From Streptomyces humicola (GTDB lineage: Bacteria; Actinomycetota; Actinomycetes; Streptomycetales; Streptomycetaceae), in assembly GCF_024436035.1 (NCBI RefSeq), contig NZ_JANFNG010000039.1, positions 1 through 54,861 of the forward strand: a DNA stretch of 54,861 nt, given 5' to 3'. Below are positions 34,973-44,641 of the stretch, one piece after another. The notes beneath the pieces are model-generated. The model searched no databases and was not told the origin of the DNA. It was given only the letters and a program-made list of their open reading frames with translations. The position numbers and the translations under genes are program-made. Each line of letters starts with the position of its first letter. Position 1 is the first letter of the stretch.

Positions 34973-35992
34973 ATGACCGAGCAGGGAACACTCCGCGTCG
35001 CGGTGATCGGCACCGGCAGGATGGGCGCCGACCACGTCCGCCGCATCAACGACGTGATCAGCGGAGCGCGCGTGACTGCCGTCGTGGACGTCGACGGGGA
35101 GCGGGCGAAGTCGGTCGCCGGCTCCGTCGACGACTGTACGGCGTTCACCGACCCGGCAGCCGCGATGGCCTCGCCCGACGTCGACGCCGTGCTGATCGCC
35201 TCCCCCGGCCCGGCGCACGAGGAGACGCTCCTCGAGGCGTTCCGCCATGACCTGCCCGTGCTGTGCGAGAAGCCGCTCACCCCCGACTCCGCCTCCGCGC
35301 TGCGGGTGCTTCAAGCCGAGCAGAGGCTGGGCCACCGCCGGGTGCAGGTGGGCTTCATGCGCCGCTACGACAAGGAGTACATGCAGCTCAAGCAGCTGCT
35401 GGCGAACGGCGACCTGGGCCGGCCGCTGCTGCTGCACTGCCGGCACCGCAACGCCTCCGTACTCCCGTACTTCACCGACCAGATGCTCATCAACGACTCG
35501 GTGGTGCACGAGATGGACTGCACCCGCTGGCTGCTGGAGCAGGAGATCACCGCGGTCACCGTGGTGCGGCCGACGCCGTCGGCCAACGCCCCCGAGGGCC
35601 TCAGCGATCCGCAGCTGGTGCTCTTCGAGACCGACGGCGGCGCGGTCGTCGACGTCGAGATCTTCGCCACGTGCGGCTTCGGCTACCAGGTGCAGGCCGA
35701 GGCAGTCTGCGAGAACGGCACGGCACGCATCGGCGACGCCCACGGCCTGATGACCAACACCGCAGGCGGCTGGGGCGGCGAGATCGCGCCGGACTTCGTG
35801 GCGCGGTTCGAGGAGGCGTACGACCGCGAGGTGCAGCACTGGGTCGACGCCACCCGGCGCGGCGAGGTCCACGGCCCCAGCACATGGGACGGCTACGCGG
35901 CGGCCGCCGTGTGCGAGGCCGGTGTGCGAGCGCAGGCCGAGGGCCGGCGCGTCGAGGTCGAGATGATCGAGCGCCCCGCCCTCTACGGCTGA
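34973..35992 (+). CDS. iolG: Inositol 2-dehydrogenase, Gfo/Idh/MocA family
   Basis: A 339-residue NAD(P)-dependent oxidoreductase for the first pathway step, myo-inositol to 2-keto-inositol. [19 protein letters not shown] is the Rossmann motif, LCEKPLTPD the family EKP motif with a catalytic Lys, and [15 protein letters not shown] carries the Asp/His pair typical of IdhA/IolG. The ATG at 34973 is used; the preceding gap contains three CAGCACG repeats with a 10-bp period (34897, 34907, 34917). Confidence 0.9.
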   Translation: MTEQGTLRVAVIGTGRMGADHVRRINDVISGARVTAVVDVDGERAKSVAGSVDDCTAFTDPAAAMASPDVDAVLIASPGPAHEETLLEAFRHDLPVLCEKPLTPDSASALRVLQAEQRLGHRRVQVGFMRRYDKEYMQLKQLLANGDLGRPLLLHCRHRNASVLPYFTDQMLINDSVVHEMDCTRWLLEQEITAVTVVRPTPSANAPEGLSDPQLVLFETDGGAVVDVEIFATCGFGYQVQAEAVCENGTARIGDAHGLMTNTAGGWGGEIAPDFVARFEEAYDREVQHWVDATRRGEVHGPSTWDGYAAAAVCEAGVRAQAEGRRVEVEMIERPALYG

Positions 35993-36058
35993 TCCCCTGT
36001 CCGGCCGCCTGACCGCCCGACGGCCCGTCCGTCTCCGACCGAAAGGCAGTCCCGCACC

Positions 36059-36916
36059 GTGAAGATCGCCCTCGACCCCTACATGCTCCGCAAGGTGCCG
36101 CTGCTCGAACTTCCGGCGCTCGTCGCCGAGCTGGGCTACGAATGGATCGAGCTGTCGCCGCGCGACGACTTCATCCCCTTCTTCAAGCACCCGCGCATCG
36201 ACGACGCCTCCGTGCAGCAGTTCCGCAAGGCACTGGACGCCGCCGACGTGGGCATCTCGTCGGTGCTTCCGCTCTTCCGCTGGTCCGGGCCGGACGAGGA
36301 CGAGCGGCAGGCCGCCGTCCGCTACTGGAAGCGCGCCATCCAGATCACCTCGGATCTGGGCCTGGACAGCATGATCTCGGAGTTCAACGGCCGCCCCGAC
36401 CAGCCCGCACGCAGCGAGGCGCTGTTCTGGCGGTCGATGGACGAGCTGCTGCCGCACTTCGAGCGCGAGGGCATCCAACTGGCGCTCGAACCGCACCCGG
36501 ACGACTTCATCGAGGACGGTTATGAAGCGATCAACATGATCCGCGGCATCAACCACCCCAATGTGAAGTACCTGTACTGCGCCCCGCACACCTTCCACCA
36601 CGGCAACGACGCCCCGGGAATGATCAAGTACGCCGGTGACCTGCTCACCAACGTGCATCTGGCGGACGCCTTCAACCACACCGCGTCCTCCGGCAACCGC
36701 TACATCCTCAACCCGCCCGGCACCCCTGCCCGCGTCCACCAGCACCTGGACATCGGCCAGGGCGAGGTCGACTTCGACGAGCTCTTCCGCGAGCTGCACC
36801 GCAACGGGTTCGACGGAACGCTGACGGCCTGCGTCTTCGCGTGGGAGGAGCGTGCCCGCGAGTCGTCCGTGTTCATGCGCGAGAAGATCGACGAATACCT
36901 GCGGTCCTGGAGTTGA
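36059..36916 (+). CDS. iolH: Sugar phosphate isomerase/epimerase, IolH-like
   Basis: A 285-residue xylose-isomerase-like TIM barrel starting at GTG 36059. IALDPYMLRKVPLLELPALV and GYEWIELSPRDDFIPFFKHP match IolH proteins of inositol clusters; LALEPHPDDFIEDGYEAI and NVKYLYCAPHTFHHGND hold metal-binding Glu, His and Asp candidates, with HLDIGQGEVDFDELF near the end. Its exact reaction in inositol catabolism is unsettled in the family. Last intact gene of the rightward operon. Confidence 0.85.
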   Translation: MKIALDPYMLRKVPLLELPALVAELGYEWIELSPRDDFIPFFKHPRIDDASVQQFRKALDAADVGISSVLPLFRWSGPDEDERQAAVRYWKRAIQITSDLGLDSMISEFNGRPDQPARSEALFWRSMDELLPHFEREGIQLALEPHPDDFIEDGYEAINMIRGINHPNVKYLYCAPHTFHHGNDAPGMIKYAGDLLTNVHLADAFNHTASSGNRYILNPPGTPARVHQHLDIGQGEVDFDELFRELHRNGFDGTLTACVFAWEERARESSVFMREKIDEYLRSWS

Positions 36917-37080
36917 GCGGCTTCCCGATCTTGAACTCGGCGGCGGGACCGACCTGGACCTTCCTCGGCTTCGTGGTGTCCGGCGTCGCCGCGATCACCT
37001 CCACATGGCAGGCGCTGCCCGAGACGAGAGGGCGGACGCTCGGCGCCCTGGAGAACGACTTCCGGGAACGGTACGCTTAG
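36913..37080 (+). pseudogene. C-terminal fossil of an MFS sugar porter
   Basis: The frame after the iolH stop reads SGFPILNSAAGPTWTFLGF, then VVSGVAAITSTWQALPETRG, RTLGALENDFRERYA and a TAG at 37078. The last helix followed by LPETRGRTL and an acidic amphipathic tail is the standard end of MFS sugar porters such as IolT. No upstream part survives: the frame joins the iolH stop codon directly. It probably marks loss of an inositol facilitator once encoded at this operon end. Confidence 0.75.
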
Positions 37081-37105
37081 TCAACTCACAAGGAGGAGGG
37101 GGAAT

Positions 37106-37465
37106 TTGAAGGCCTCGGCCATTCACCACGTATCGGTCTGCGTCGAGAAACTCGACGACGCCGTCGACTTCTACACGCGGCGGCTCGGGCTGCGGCTGCG
37201 CGACGACCGCCCGGACACCCTCGGCCGCGGCGCCTGGCTCGACGCCGGACCCCAGCAGCTGCACCTCATCGAGGCCGCCCCTCCCCCGGGCCGCGGGCAG
37301 CACTTCGCCCTGGCCGTGGCCGACCTGGACGCGGCCACCACCGAGTTGCGGGCCGCCGGCGTGCAGGTGAGCGAGGCCATCCGCATCGGTTCGGCGCGTC
37401 AGGCCTTCGTCACCGACCCGTCGGGCAACGCCATCGAGCTGCACGAGCCGTCACACGACGCCTGA
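37106..37465 (+). CDS. VOC-family glyoxalase/dioxygenase-like protein
   Basis: A 119-residue single VOC module starting at TTG 37106, supported by a strong AGGAGGAGGGGG just upstream. AIHHVSVCVEKLDDAVDFYT opens the first half (candidate metal His), LGLRLRDDRPD continues, and AFVTDPSGNAIELHEP supplies the closing Glu. The Glu and His positions match glyoxalase I and methylmalonyl-CoA epimerase-type folds; the substrate is unknown. It is preceded by the MFS fossil. Confidence 0.85.
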   Translation: MKASAIHHVSVCVEKLDDAVDFYTRRLGLRLRDDRPDTLGRGAWLDAGPQQLHLIEAAPPPGRGQHFALAVADLDAATTELRAAGVQVSEAIRIGSARQAFVTDPSGNAIELHEPSHDA

Positions 37466-37482
37466 CGCGATCCCAACGGCCA

Positions 37483-38706
37483 CTACGCGCCGCCGTCGCC
37501 GCGGACCGGGAGGCTGCGCACGCCGCGTATCAGCGCGCCGGAGCGCCAGCCGAGGGTGGCGGGGTCGGCGTCGAGGGCGAGCCGCGGGAAGCGTTCGAGC
37601 AGCGAGCGGACGGCGATCCGGCCCTCCAGGCGTGCGAGCGGGGCGCCGAGGCAGTAGTGGATGCCGTGGCCGAAGGCGAGATGCCCGCCCGCGGGGCGGT
37701 GGATGTCGAACTCGTCCGGGGCCGGGAAGCGTCCGGGGTCGCGGTCGGCGGCGGCGATCACCACGAGGACGGGCGCACCGCCGCCGGGGATGACGGTGCC
37801 GCCGATCTCCAGCGGCCGGGTCGTGAAGCGGAACGTCGAGGTCTCCACCGGGCCGTCGTAGCGCAGCATCTCCTCCACGGCAGCGTCGAGCAGCGACCAG
37901 TCGGCGCGCAGCTCGGCCAGTTGATCCGGGTGGGTGAGAAGTGCCAGCACCCCATTGGCGATGAGGTTGACGGTCGTCTCGTGGCCGGCGACGAGCAGCA
38001 GGAACGCCATGGCCCGCAGCTCGTCGTGGGAGAGCCGGTCGCCGTCCTCGTCGGTGGTCCTGATCAGGGCGCTCATCAGATCGTCGCCCGGACGCTCGCG
38101 TTTCTCCTCGACCAGCCTGCTGAGATAGGCGCCCATCTCCTTGAACGCGGTCTCCTGGCGCTCGGGGTCGCCGACGGGAGCGATGATCTCGTTCGACCAG
38201 CCCCTGAAGGCCTCCCGTTCCAGGAAGGGCACCCCGAGCAGCTCGCAGATCACCGTCATCGGGAGCGGAAAGGCGAGCGCCTCGACGAGATCGACGCGAC
38301 CGGTGGCGGGCATCGCGTCGAGGAGCTCGTCGGTAATCTGCTGGATGCGCGGGCGCAGCGCCTCCACCCGGCGCGGAGTGAACTCCTTGGCGACGAGCTT
38401 GCGCAGCCGGGTGTGGTGCGGCGGATCGGAGTTGAGCATGTGCGTGCCGATGTAGAGCTCGTCGTCATCGGTCCACTGCTCGGAGTTCAGCCAGCTCTTG
38501 GAGAGGGTGGGGTCGGCGAGGGCGGCGCGCACCTCCTCGTGGCCGACGACGAGCCACACTTCGTTGCCGTGCGGCAGGCGCGCGTAGTGGACCGGGCTCT
38601 TCTCGCGCAGCTCGGCGTAGACGGGGTACGGGTCGGCGGTGAATCTCTCGCCGTACGCCGCAAGGTCGACGATCTTGACGGCTGTGTTCGTGGTCGGCTC
38701 CACCAT
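37483..38706 (-). CDS. Cytochrome P450
   Basis: A 407-residue monooxygenase. LLVAGHETTVNLIANG is the I-helix oxygen-activating motif, EEMLRYDGPVETSTFRF the ExxR region, and AFGHGIHYCLGAPLARLEG the haem loop with the axial Cys. The sequence style is that of streptomycete CYP107/CYP105-like enzymes. No ferredoxin or reductase gene is adjacent, so redox partners come from elsewhere. It is convergent with the VOC gene (17 bp apart). The substrate is unknown. Confidence 0.93.
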   Translation of the reverse strand: MVEPTTNTAVKIVDLAAYGERFTADPYPVYAELREKSPVHYARLPHGNEVWLVVGHEEVRAALADPTLSKSWLNSEQWTDDDELYIGTHMLNSDPPHHTRLRKLVAKEFTPRRVEALRPRIQQITDELLDAMPATGRVDLVEALAFPLPMTVICELLGVPFLEREAFRGWSNEIIAPVGDPERQETAFKEMGAYLSRLVEEKRERPGDDLMSALIRTTDEDGDRLSHDELRAMAFLLLVAGHETTVNLIANGVLALLTHPDQLAELRADWSLLDAAVEEMLRYDGPVETSTFRFTTRPLEIGGTVIPGGGAPVLVVIAAADRDPGRFPAPDEFDIHRPAGGHLAFGHGIHYCLGAPLARLEGRIAVRSLLERFPRLALDADPATLGWRSGALIRGVRSLPVRGDGGA

Positions 38707-38772
38707 GCGGCCAACGTAACGCGAGCGCGCCTCGAGGGCGTCAGCCCCAAGGAGGAGCCGGGGGCCTGCGGC

Positions 38773-39387
38773 CTAGGCGATGCGGGCGAGGAGTTCGGCG
38801 ACGCGCTTGGCCACCGTCTCCCGGTCGCCCTCGGTGAGTCCGGATTCGATCCCGCAGGCCACCGCGCCCGCGCTGATCCAGTCGGGCGCGGTCTCGGTGG
38901 TGATGCCGCCGACCGGCACCAGCGCGGCCTGCGGCAGGACGCCGCGTACGTCCTTGACCCAGCCGGGGCCGTAGGCGGAGGCGGGGAAGAGCTGTACGGC
39001 GTCGGCGCCGAGCTCCAGGGCCCGGGTGATCTCGGTGGGGGTGGCGGCTCCGGGGAGGACGGGTATCCCGTAGCGGTGGCCGGTACGGATGACGTCGGCG
39101 TCGAGGCCGGGTGCGGCGAGAAAGCCGGCGCCCGCCTCGACCGCCATCCGGGCCGACTCGGCATCGAGCACGGTGCCCGCGCCGATCACCGCGTCCTCAC
39201 CCACCTCGCGCACTAACGTAGTGATGGCTTCCAGCGCGAAGGGCGTGGTCAGGGAGATCTGAAGCGTGGTGAGACCGGCGGAGAGCAGCGTGTCGGCGGC
39301 CGCCGCCGCCTGGTCGTAGCTCTCGGCGCGAATGATGGCAACGACCCGCTGGGCCAGTGCGGCCCGGGTGATCTCCCAGCGATACAC
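38773..39387 (-). CDS. KDPG/KHG aldolase-fold protein, catalytic residues replaced
   Basis: A 204-residue barrel of the Eda/DgoA family (RVVAIIRAESYDQAAAAADT, DAVIGAGTVLDAESARMAVE, ATPTEITRALELGADAVQLF). Two key residues differ: the general-base Glu of the LExTL motif is Gln43 (TTLQISLTTP), and the Schiff-base Lys of the K-x-FPA motif is Gln132 (VQLFPASAYG). Class I aldol cleavage is therefore unlikely; it may bind a keto-acid or have a different activity. The start is GTG 39387. No 2-keto-3-deoxy-gluconate kinase is nearby. Confidence 0.8.
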   Translation of the reverse strand: MYRWEITRAALAQRVVAIIRAESYDQAAAAADTLLSAGLTTLQISLTTPFALEAITTLVREVGEDAVIGAGTVLDAESARMAVEAGAGFLAAPGLDADVIRTGHRYGIPVLPGAATPTEITRALELGADAVQLFPASAYGPGWVKDVRGVLPQAALVPVGGITTETAPDWISAGAVACGIESGLTEGDRETVAKRVAELLARIA

Positions 39388-39741
39388 GGGGGTTCGCCGT
39401 CCTTTCGGTGTCCGTGCGATGCTCGGCCGTCGGCCGGAGCGGTCACCAGAACGTTATCGGCCGTCACCGAAACCGGAGCAGGAACGGGGACATCTCCTCT
39501 CACATACCTGGTCATGACCCTTTCTCGGGATGATCACGGTCGCTTCTCAGCTGTTTTTCACGCCCGCTTGACCAAGCGCACAGCGGAGGCACAGGGGCCG
39601 TTGCGAGGCTCATGGCTCCGATGCGGTCCGATTCGGGTCCTCTTCGGCAGCCGGGCCGCTCTTGTCCGGCGCCGCCCTCAATGGCGAGGTTGCGGCTGCC
39701 CGCGGCCGTGATCCCCCCTCGATGTCCGGAGGTAGTGCCCC
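39388..39741. other. Non-coding interval before the glycosyltransferase
   Basis: This 354-bp stretch shows no convincing gene. Short frames in it lack ribosome sites and family resemblance. It ends with GGAGGTAG at 39728-39735, the ribosome site of the TTG-started glycosyltransferase, and presumably holds divergent promoters. Confidence 0.5.
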
Positions 39742-42114
39742 TTGTCCGCGACCCTTGCCGGTGCGCACGCCAAACCAGCCCGTGCACCACAGGACGGACC
39801 GCCGCGGCTGGTCCGTGCCCTGGTCTTCTGGCGCTCACCGCAGGACCAGCCGCGTTGGGCCAGGCCCGTCCTGTTGCTGATCGCGGCGGTGGCGGGCGTG
39901 CTGTACGCCTGGAACATCACCTCGTCCGGCTTCGCGTACTACTACTCGGACGCCGTCAAAAGCATGTCGGTGAGCTGGAAGGCGCTGCTGTTCGGCGCGA
40001 TGGACCCGGGCGCCACGATCACCCCGGACAAGATCGCCGGATCGTTCGTCCCACAGGCACTGTCGGCTCGCCTCTTCGGCTTCCACGCCTGGTCGGTGAC
40101 GCTCCCTCAGTGCATCGAGGGGGTGATCTGCGTCCTGGTGATGTACCGCGTCGTACGGCGCTGGGCGGGCCCGTACGCCGGGCTCGGCGCCGCCGCGCTG
40201 TTCACCTTCACGCCCGTGGTCGCCTCGATGTTCGGCCACTCCATGGAGGACGGCGGGCTCACCTTCTGCCTCGTGATGGCCGCCGACTGCTGTCAACGTG
40301 CGTTCCTGGACGCACGGTTGCGCTCCCTTGTGTTCGCCGGGGTGTGGGTGGGCGTCGGCTTCCAGGCGAAGATGATGCAGGCCTGGATGGTGCTGCCGGC
40401 GCTGGCGCTCGTCTATCTGGTGTCGGCACCGGGCAGGCTGCGGCGCAGGATCGCGCACGTCGCGGTCGCCGCAGTGGTGTGCCTCGCGGTATCGCTCTCC
40501 TGGGTGATGCTGATGACGTTCGTACCGGCGAAGGACCGCCCCTACGTGGACGGTTCCACCAACAACAGCGCCATCGCCATGGTCTTCGGCTACAACGGCC
40601 TGGAGCGGTTCGGCATCAACGTGCCGGGTGCTGTCGCGAGCATGGGCGGCGGAGGCGGAACCGCGGGGAAGGGCGGCTTCGCCCGGCTCGGGACCGGCGG
40701 CACCGCCGGCACCGGCGGCTTCCCGGGACTCGGTGGCTCCGGTGCCCGCCCCGGCGCGGATACCGCCGGCGCAGGCGCGCCGGGCACGAGCGGCGCCGCG
40801 GGCCCGGGCAGTCCGGCAGGCGCCAACGGTGCTGCCAGTGCCGGCAGTACCCAAGGCGCCGCAGGTGTCGGTGGCGCCGCGGGCCCGGCGGCCACCGCCG
40901 CCGGCCGGGGCGGCGGGAGCCTCCCGGGCGGCACGGGCGGCACGGGCGCCTCCGGCGCCGAAGGCACCCGGCGGCTCGCCAGCGGGCCCGGTGCCGTGCA
41001 CGGCGGATCGAGCTGGCTGAAGCTGTTCCAGAGCAGGTTCGGACCGCAGATCGGGTGGATGTATCCGTTCGCGTTGCTCGCCCTCGTCCTGGGGCTGTGG
41101 TGGCGGCGCGGCCGGGAGCGTACCGACCGGCTGCGCGGCGGCTATGCGATGTGGGGCAGCTGGCTGGTCGTCGTCGGCCTGGTCTTCAGCAAGATGAGCA
41201 ACATCCCTCACACCGCCTACATGTCGACCCTCGCCCCGCCGCTGGCCGCGCTCACCGCTGCCGGTGCGGTGATGATGTGGCGCGCCTACCGCAGGGGCGG
41301 GGCGCGTGCCTGGGCGCTGCCGGTCGCTGTGGCCGCGGAGGCGGCGTGGAGCTGGTATCTCGGCTCGTTCGACTCCGGTTTCCTGCCGTGGCTGAAGTGG
41401 ACGATGCTGGCGGCGTCGGTCATCGGTGTCGTGGTGATGGTCCTCGGGCGCGGCACCCGCCGCATGCGATCGCGGCTGCTGACGGCGGGTCTGCTCGCCG
41501 GGATCGCCGGGTCGGTGGTCACTCCGGTGGCGTGGTCCGCTTCGGTCCTCGACACCACGTACGCGGGCAGCGCCTTCGACGCCAGCGCCGGACCGTCCGC
41601 CATGGGTGGTGGCGGCCGCGGCTTCTCCGGCCCGGGCGGCGACGTCTCCACCTCTCTGACGGCCAGTCAGCGTCGCCTCTACCAGTACGTCAAGGCACAC
41701 CAGGGCAGCGCGGAGTACGTGATGGCGACCGAGGGCTGGAACCTGGCCTCGCCGTACATCCTGGCCACGGGCGACACGGTGCTGCCGATGGGCGGCTTCA
41801 GCGGCTCGGTGCCGCAGCCGTCGCTGGACGACTTCGTCTCCCTCGTGCACAAGGGAGAGGTGCGCTTCGTGCTCACGCAGGGCTCCGGCAGCGCAGGCGC
41901 CGGCATGCCGGGTGCGGGGGGCGGCAGCGGGTCCCTGACCGGGATCAGCAGTTGGGTGACGAAGCACTGCGCTCAGGTGCCGTCACAGGACTACGGCGTC
42001 AGCGCGTCGAGCAGCACCAGCCGCAGCAGCACAGCCGGTACCGGCCCGGCCGGCATGTTCGGCGAAGCCGGTGCCGGCGGCGGAACGCTCTACCGCTGCT
42101 CGCCCTCGTCGTGA
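39742..42114 (+). CDS. PMT/ArnT-like membrane glycosyltransferase with Gly/Ala-rich insert
   Basis: A 790-residue GT39-type polytopic enzyme starting at TTG 39742, 6 nt after GGAGGTAG. The catalytic N-terminal domain has YAWNITSSGFAYYYSDAVKS, with FGHSMEDGG the conserved acidic pair region, and multiple helices to residue about 285. Residues about 293-423 are a low-complexity Gly/Ala/Pro/Ser-rich loop with GTGGT- and AAGA-like units. A further membrane block follows, then a Gly-rich tail with an unknown soluble domain (YVMATEGWNLASPYILATGD). It probably transfers a lipid-linked sugar to a protein or envelope acceptor. Confidence 0.85.
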   Translation: MSATLAGAHAKPARAPQDGPPRLVRALVFWRSPQDQPRWARPVLLLIAAVAGVLYAWNITSSGFAYYYSDAVKSMSVSWKALLFGAMDPGATITPDKIAGSFVPQALSARLFGFHAWSVTLPQCIEGVICVLVMYRVVRRWAGPYAGLGAAALFTFTPVVASMFGHSMEDGGLTFCLVMAADCCQRAFLDARLRSLVFAGVWVGVGFQAKMMQAWMVLPALALVYLVSAPGRLRRRIAHVAVAAVVCLAVSLSWVMLMTFVPAKDRPYVDGSTNNSAIAMVFGYNGLERFGINVPGAVASMGGGGGTAGKGGFARLGTGGTAGTGGFPGLGGSGARPGADTAGAGAPGTSGAAGPGSPAGANGAASAGSTQGAAGVGGAAGPAATAAGRGGGSLPGGTGGTGASGAEGTRRLASGPGAVHGGSSWLKLFQSRFGPQIGWMYPFALLALVLGLWWRRGRERTDRLRGGYAMWGSWLVVVGLVFSKMSNIPHTAYMSTLAPPLAALTAAGAVMMWRAYRRGGARAWALPVAVAAEAAWSWYLGSFDSGFLPWLKWTMLAASVIGVVVMVLGRGTRRMRSRLLTAGLLAGIAGSVVTPVAWSASVLDTTYAGSAFDASAGPSAMGGGGRGFSGPGGDVSTSLTASQRRLYQYVKAHQGSAEYVMATEGWNLASPYILATGDTVLPMGGFSGSVPQPSLDDFVSLVHKGEVRFVLTQGSGSAGAGMPGAGGGSGSLTGISSWVTKHCAQVPSQDYGVSASSSTSRSSTAGTGPAGMFGEAGAGGGTLYRCSPSS

Positions 42115-42124
42115 ACAGGCGGCT

Positions 42125-42155
42125 GCGGCCGGGGCGGAGAACCCGCCCCGGCCGC
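42125..42155. terminator. Bidirectional terminator
   Basis: GCGGCCGGGGCGG (42125-42137) pairs perfectly with 42143-42155 around a 5-nt loop, 10 bp beyond the glycosyltransferase stop and 15 bp beyond the convergent allantoicase stop. Confidence 0.85.
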
Positions 42156-42170
42156 GGCGCCGTCAGTGGG

Positions 42171-43292
42171 TCACAGCTGCGCCGAGCGTTCGGCCAGGCG
42201 CTTGGCGCCGACCGCCGTCAGCGAACCGTGCAGCCGCAGACGGGAGATGCCGCCGTCCGGGAAGATGTCGATCCGGACATGGGTTGCGGCGGGCGCGTCG
42301 ACCAGGAAGCGGTGGACGGTGTCGGGCTGCAGCCGGGTGCGCGGCAGGATCTCGAACCACTCCTCCGAGCCGGCGCTCTGGTCCTGCCCGTAGAGGGCGG
42401 CCCAGCCGGCCGAGTTGCCCTTGAGGTAGCCGGTGTCGATCTCCACGGCGCGGATCTCGGCCTGCTCGGTGAGGCGGTAGCGGACCCAGTCGTTGCCCTT
42501 GTCGCGGCGGCGACGGGTCTCCCAGCCGTCGTCCATCTTGCGCGAACGGCCCGGCAGGATGGTGTTGGTGGGCGGCGAGTAGAACCGGTCGGAGGCGTCC
42601 TCGACGGCGCCGCCGTTCTCCAGCGCGACGAGGTCGAAGGTGCCGAGCGCGGCCAGCCACTCCGGGTCGGGCGCGACATCGCCGTAGACGCGCAGCCGCG
42701 CGATGCCGCCGTCGGGGTGCTGGTTGAGGCGCAGGTGGGTGAAGCGGCGCTCGACGGCGATCTCGAAGGCGTTGGCGGCGTGGCCGCCGATGGCGGTGCG
42801 CGGGACCAGCTCGGTCCACTCCACACCGTCGGCGAGCAGTTCCTCGGGCGAGGCGGACAGCGGCGCGACGGTGGCCTCGATGGAGACGGCCTGCGGGTAG
42901 TTGCCGCGGAAGTGTGCGGTGTCCACGATGATGCCGCGGATCACGCCGGGGGCGCCGAGGCGGATGAGCGCCCAGTCGTGGTCCTCGTCGGCCGGGTGCG
43001 GGGTGCCGGCTCCGGTGCCCCTGCGACGGCGGGTCTCCCAGCCGTCCATGATCTTGCCCTTGTGGCCGAAGTGCTCGGGGTCGAAGTGAGCGGGCTCGGG
43101 GATGAGCAGGTTCTCGCGCTCGGCGAAGAACTCGTCGTTGGCGGCGACGACGCCCGCGCCGAGGCGGCGGTCGGCCAGGTCGACCAGGTCGACCAGGTCG
43201 GCGAAGGGAATCTCCGCGCTGCGGTAGTCGGCGTACGGGTCGCCGCCTCCGTACGGCTTGGCGTCGCCGGTGAAGCGAGTGACCTGCGTCAT
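42171..43292 (-). CDS. alc: Allantoicase
   Basis: A 373-residue enzyme that hydrolyses allantoate to ureidoglycolate and urea. It consists of two allantoicase (jelly-roll) repeats: each carries [14 protein letters not shown]- or [15 protein letters not shown]-type sequence followed by DWxxxRL, and [13 protein letters not shown] or [13 protein letters not shown]. Near the N-terminus a 9-bp unit repeated three times (43175-43201) encodes the run LVDLVDLAD. The ATG at 43292 overlaps the allantoinase stop (ATGA), so both are cotranslated. Its product feeds glyoxylate. Confidence 0.94.
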   Translation of the reverse strand: MTQVTRFTGDAKPYGGGDPYADYRSAEIPFADLVDLVDLADRRLGAGVVAANDEFFAERENLLIPEPAHFDPEHFGHKGKIMDGWETRRRRGTGAGTPHPADEDHDWALIRLGAPGVIRGIIVDTAHFRGNYPQAVSIEATVAPLSASPEELLADGVEWTELVPRTAIGGHAANAFEIAVERRFTHLRLNQHPDGGIARLRVYGDVAPDPEWLAALGTFDLVALENGGAVEDASDRFYSPPTNTILPGRSRKMDDGWETRRRRDKGNDWVRYRLTEQAEIRAVEIDTGYLKGNSAGWAALYGQDQSAGSEEWFEILPRTRLQPDTVHRFLVDAPAATHVRIDIFPDGGISRLRLHGSLTAVGAKRLAERSAQL

Positions 43293-44641
43293 GCATGCTG
43301 CCTTTCGATGAGCCGGCCGGTGGGCCGGGTGGTGAGGCCGTGATCGGCGATGCGCTGTCCGCGCAGCCAGGTGCTGCGCACGACGCCGTGGAGCGTGCGC
43401 CCGGCGTAGGCGGTGATCCGATTGCGGTGGTGGAGCACCGCCGGGTCCACGGTGAAGGTCTCCTCGGGTGCGAGGACGGCGAAGTCGGCGTCGTTGCCCG
43501 GTGCGATGGCGCCCTTGTTGCCGAGTCCGGCCAGCGCGGCCGGTGCGGACGACATCCAGCGCACCACGTCGGTGAGTGTGTGGCCGCGGCGGCGGGCCTC
43601 GGTCCAGATCGCCGGAAGGCCCAGCTGGAGCGAGGAGATGCCGCCCCACGCCTGCCCGAAGTCGCCGGTGTCGAGGAGCTTGAGGTCGACGGTGGACGGC
43701 GAGTGGTCGGAGACGATGCAGTCGATGGTGCCGTCGGCGAGGCCTTCCCACAGGGCGTCCTGGTTTCCGGCCTCGCGGATGGGCGGGCAGCACTTGAACT
43801 CCGTTGCACCGTCCGGCACTTCCTCGGCGGTGAGGGTGAGGTAGTGCGGGCAGCTCTCGACGGTGAGCCGTACGCCGTCGCGCTTGGCGGCGGCGATCAG
43901 CGGCAGGGCGTCGGACGAGGAGAGGTGCAGGATGTGGATGCGGGCCCGCAGCCGCTGCGCGAGTGCGATCAGCGAGGCGATGGCGGTGTTCTCGGCGTCG
44001 CGCGGACGGGAGGCGAGGAAGTCGGCGTAGCGGCGGCTGCCGTCGGCGTGCGGCGCGGCCTCGATCAGGTGGGGGTCCTCGGCGTGCACGATGAGCAGGC
44101 CGTCGAAGCCGGCGATCTCGGCCATCGCCTCTTCGAGCTCGGCGGGGCTCAGGTGCGGGAACTCGTCGGCGCCCGACGGCAGCAGGAAGCACTTGAAGCC
44201 GAAGACGCCGGCGTCGTGCAGCGGCCGCAGCTCCTTGACGTTGCCGGGGATGGCGCCACCCCAGAAGCCGACGTCGATGTGGGCCTTGTCCCGGGCCGTG
44301 CTGCGCTTGATGTCGAGAGCGGTGGGAGTGGTGGTCGGCGGGATGCTGTTGAGCGGCATGTCGATCAGCGTCGTGATGCCGCCCGCCGCGGCCGCGCGGG
44401 TCGCGGAGTCGAAGCCCTCCCATTCGGTGCGGCCGGGATCGTTGACGTGGACGTGCGTGTCGACGAGGCCGGGCAGCAGCGCGTCGTCACCGAGGTCCAC
44501 GATGCGGGCGCCTGCCGGAAGCTCGGCCTCGTACGGCAGAACGGCCACGATCCGGTCATCGGCGACGGTCACCGCCGCCGGGCGCTCACCCTCAGGTGTG
44601 ACGACCCGCGTCGAGCGCAGGACGAGGTCTGCGTGCGACAC
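43289..44641 (-). CDS. allB: Allantoinase
   Basis: A 450-residue cyclic amidohydrolase that opens allantoin to allantoate. [20 protein letters not shown] supplies the first metal histidines, [18 protein letters not shown] the carboxylated Lys, [13 protein letters not shown] and [16 protein letters not shown] further ligands, and [10 protein letters not shown] the catalytic Asp. Length is family-normal. GTG 44641 is the start, with GGAGAG upstream, and its region carries a palindrome at 44673. It leads the alc-allB unit and is divergent from the IclR gene. Confidence 0.95.
   Translation of the reverse strand: MSHADLVLRSTRVVTPEGERPAAVTVADDRIVAVLPYEAELPAGARIVDLGDDALLPGLVDTHVHVNDPGRTEWEGFDSATRAAAAGGITTLIDMPLNSIPPTTTPTALDIKRSTARDKAHIDVGFWGGAIPGNVKELRPLHDAGVFGFKCFLLPSGADEFPHLSPAELEEAMAEIAGFDGLLIVHAEDPHLIEAAPHADGSRRYADFLASRPRDAENTAIASLIALAQRLRARIHILHLSSSDALPLIAAAKRDGVRLTVESCPHYLTLTAEEVPDGATEFKCCPPIREAGNQDALWEGLADGTIDCIVSDHSPSTVDLKLLDTGDFGQAWGGISSLQLGLPAIWTEARRRGHTLTDVVRWMSSAPAALAGLGNKGAIAPGNDADFAVLAPEETFTVDPAVLHHRNRITAYAGRTLHGVVRSTWLRGQRIADHGLTTRPTGRLIERQHA

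Noticed and set aside
39514-39711. Small plus-strand frame in the 354-bp gap
   Set aside because: Lacks a ribosome site and family resemblance and is rich in Arg/Gly as expected for non-coding high-GC DNA.
43175-43201. Triplicated 9-bp unit in allantoicase as a regulatory repeat
   Set aside because: It is in frame and encodes a harmless LVD/LAD run near the N-terminus; a simple slippage expansion.
39612-43343. A 1243-codon open frame on the plus strand spanning the glycosyltransferase and antisense to allantoicase
   Set aside because: It is a frame-shifted shadow of the glycosyltransferase running on through a terminator; composition is Arg/Gly noise, with no family motifs.
42171-44423. A longer leftward frame extending allantoicase upstream over allantoinase
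   Set aside because: The upstream part is out of frame with allantoinase motifs; ATG 43292 with the ATGA overlap is the real start.
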